From Desulfuromonadaceae bacterium (lineage in GTDB: Bacteria; Desulfobacterota; Desulfuromonadia; Desulfuromonadales; Geopsychrobacteraceae), in the NCBI GenBank assembly GCA_016744555.1, contig JADGED010000130.1, positions 1-6,780 on the forward strand: 6,780 nt of DNA, in the 5' to 3' direction. The notes under the pieces were generated by a model. The model was not told where the DNA came from and made no database searches. It saw only the letters and a program-made list of their open reading frames with translations. This document shows, piece after piece, positions 5,793 through 6,780 of this stretch. A program made the translations under genes and the position numbers. Numbering within the stretch: the stretch's first letter is position 1; each line of letters begins with the position of its first letter.

Positions 5793-6278
5793 TTAAGCCA
5801 CTGCGCTCTGCACACTGGCTAATTCTTCGCTTGAAAAAACCCGATCAATATCGAGCAGAATGATAAACTGTTCATCACGTCTACCCATCCCTTTGATAAA
5901 TTCGGTTCGCAGTTTTGATCCCACTCGGGGTGCTGGCTCAATTTGCTCTGGTTCCAGGTCAAGGACCTCCTGTACGGCATCCGCAAGCGCGCCTAAAACA
6001 GTAGTCTCACCCTCGATTTCAATCTCGGCGATAACGATGCAGGTATTAACAGTTTTTTCGGTTTTATCCATATCAAACTTCAAGCGTAGATCCATTACCG
6101 GAACCACACTGCCACGCAGATTAATTACCCCACGCATGTATTCTGGTGTCTGCGGAACCTTGGTTACCGTAGTAAAATCAAGCACCTCTCGCACCTTCTC
6201 GATCGCCAGACCAAACACCTCATCATCCAACTTAAAGGTCAGGTATTGGTTAGCTTCAACATTGCCTGTTTCACTCAT
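5793..6278 (-). CDS. cheW: Chemotaxis coupling protein CheW
   Basis: CheW is a small cytoplasmic adaptor that links CheA (through P5) to receptor tips in the chemoreceptor array. This 161-residue protein is one CheW domain of normal length. Diagnostic segments are QYLTFKLDDEVFGLAIEKV (residues 11-29), KVPQTPEYMRGVINLRG (40-56) with the conserved receptor-contact arginine at about residue 55, VVPVMDLR (58-65), and FIKGMGRRDEQFIILLDID (127-145). The start is ATG at 6278, preceded by AAAGGAG with a 10-nt spacer, so the start is secure. It lies 21 bp after cheA and 56 bp before mcp with no terminator between, which supports co-transcription. The domain is paralogous to CheA P5 and to the N-terminal half of CheV, both in this window; unlike CheV it has no receiver domain. 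I see nothing unusual in it. Confidence 0.96.
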   Translation of the reverse strand: MSETGNVEANQYLTFKLDDEVFGLAIEKVREVLDFTTVTKVPQTPEYMRGVINLRGSVVPVMDLRLKFDMDKTEKTVNTCIVIAEIEIEGETTVLGALADAVQEVLDLEPEQIEPAPRVGSKLRTEFIKGMGRRDEQFIILLDIDRVFSSEELASVQSAVA

Positions 6279-6288
6279 GAAAGTAATT

Positions 6289-6295
6289 CTCCTTT
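6289..6295 (-). promoter_or_regulatory. Ribosome binding site of cheW
   Basis: AAAGGAG on the minus strand, 10 nt before the cheW ATG and inside the 21-bp cheA-cheW gap. Confidence 0.8.
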
Positions 6296-6299
6296 ACAG

Positions 6300-6780
6300 T
6301 TATTTTTCCTCAGACTCTATAGCTTTACGACTGAAGTAATTAATATCGAGAATAAGGGCTACCGATCCATCTCCAAGTATTGTAGCTCCAGAAAAACCAT
6401 CTACATCTTTGTACATCCGCCCCAAAGTTTTTATTACACTTTGGTGTTGGCCAACGACTTGATCAACCACAAACCCTATTCGCATGCCGTTAATATCGGT
6501 AATAACTATTTGCTCCACCTCTGGCACGTCGCTATCGATATGGAACTCATCTCGCAAGGGAATATAAGGGACAATTTGATCACGAACATTGATCAGATTG
6601 CGGCCATGGGCATTAGCAATATCGGCACGGGTCAATTCGACACATTCTTCAACAATAGAGAGTGGCAAGGCGTAAGATTCATGATCTATTTCAACCAACA
6701 AACTTTCAACTATGGCCAAAGTTAGTGGAATACGAATCGTAATGGTAGAGCCAACCCCGATTTGGCTATCGATACCAATT
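6300..6780 (-). CDS. cheA: Chemotaxis histidine kinase CheA, C-terminal part (5' end outside window)
   Basis: CheA autophosphorylates on a histidine under receptor control and passes the phosphate to response regulators. Only the last 159 codons are here; the frame is open to the right edge. The first visible residues, IGIDSQIGVGSTITIRIPL, are the end of the ATPase (P4) domain: GVGST is its last glycine box, and RIPLTLAI is the usual junction to P5. The remainder is the CheW-like regulatory domain P5, which binds CheW and receptor tips. It includes the typical GRNLINVRDQIVPYIPL segment, FVVDQVVGQHQSVIKTLG, and SGATILGDGSVALILDI near the C-terminus. The P1 histidine, P2, P3 and the ATPase N and G1 boxes are off-window. 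A TTG codon at 6719 opens the longest start-to-stop stretch but lies inside the RIPLTLAI junction, so it is not a start. The gene ends in TAA 21 bp before cheW. Confidence 0.96.
   Translation of the reverse strand, partial: IGIDSQIGVGSTITIRIPLTLAIVESLLVEIDHESYALPLSIVEECVELTRADIANAHGRNLINVRDQIVPYIPLRDEFHIDSDVPEVEQIVITDINGMRIGFVVDQVVGQHQSVIKTLGRMYKDVDGFSGATILGDGSVALILDINYFSRKAIESEEK

Noticed and set aside
5860..6725. Two long plus-strand open frames (5860-6339 and 6246-6725) opposite cheW and cheA.
   Set aside because: Both lie antisense to clearly conserved genes, overlap each other, and translate to Ser/Thr/Ile-rich sequence with no family resemblance; they are shadows of the real frames.

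Overview
This window is a compact chemotaxis (che) gene cluster. Every gene I can support lies on the minus strand and is read from the right edge to the left. In transcription order it holds the 3' end of cheA, then cheW, a two-transmembrane chemoreceptor (mcp), cheR, cheD, cheB and cheV. The genome is AT-leaning. Most starts carry clear Shine-Dalgarno sites, and one receptor and one esterase start at TTG and GTG. This indicates a motile, diderm, proteobacteria-like organism. Two receptor traits lean toward Desulfobacterota (former Deltaproteobacteria): the HAMP-proximal LGCDP motif, and a signalling hairpin one heptad per arm shorter than E. coli Tsr. Related gene orders also occur in marine Gammaproteobacteria, so I do not assign a lineage.

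Layout, in transcription order: cheA C-terminal P5 domain (right edge to 6300); 21 bp gap; cheW (6278-5793); 56 bp gap; mcp (5736-3733); a 178 bp gap with a strong non-terminator hairpin and other repeats; cheR (3554-2724); cheD overlapping cheR by one base (2724-2209); 83 bp gap; cheB (2125-1052); 54 bp gap; cheV (997-77). The last 76 bases have no terminator and end in a purine-rich Shine-Dalgarno-like run, so the operon probably continues past the left edge. I found no RNA genes, mobile elements, CRISPR arrays or attachment sites.

How the genes fit together: the receptor senses an extracytoplasmic ligand and controls CheA through the couplers CheW and CheV. CheR methylates receptor glutamates, CheB removes the methyl groups when phosphorylated by CheA, and CheD deamidates receptor glutamines. 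CheV adds a phosphorylatable receiver to a coupler. No cheY or cheC is visible, so the output regulator must be encoded outside the window. All the protein families are known, and I see no new enzymatic system. The least ordinary items are the receptor's duplicated two-module sensor, its C-terminal EFERF tail, and the structured mcp-cheR spacer whose hairpin loop is complementary to a site nearer cheR.
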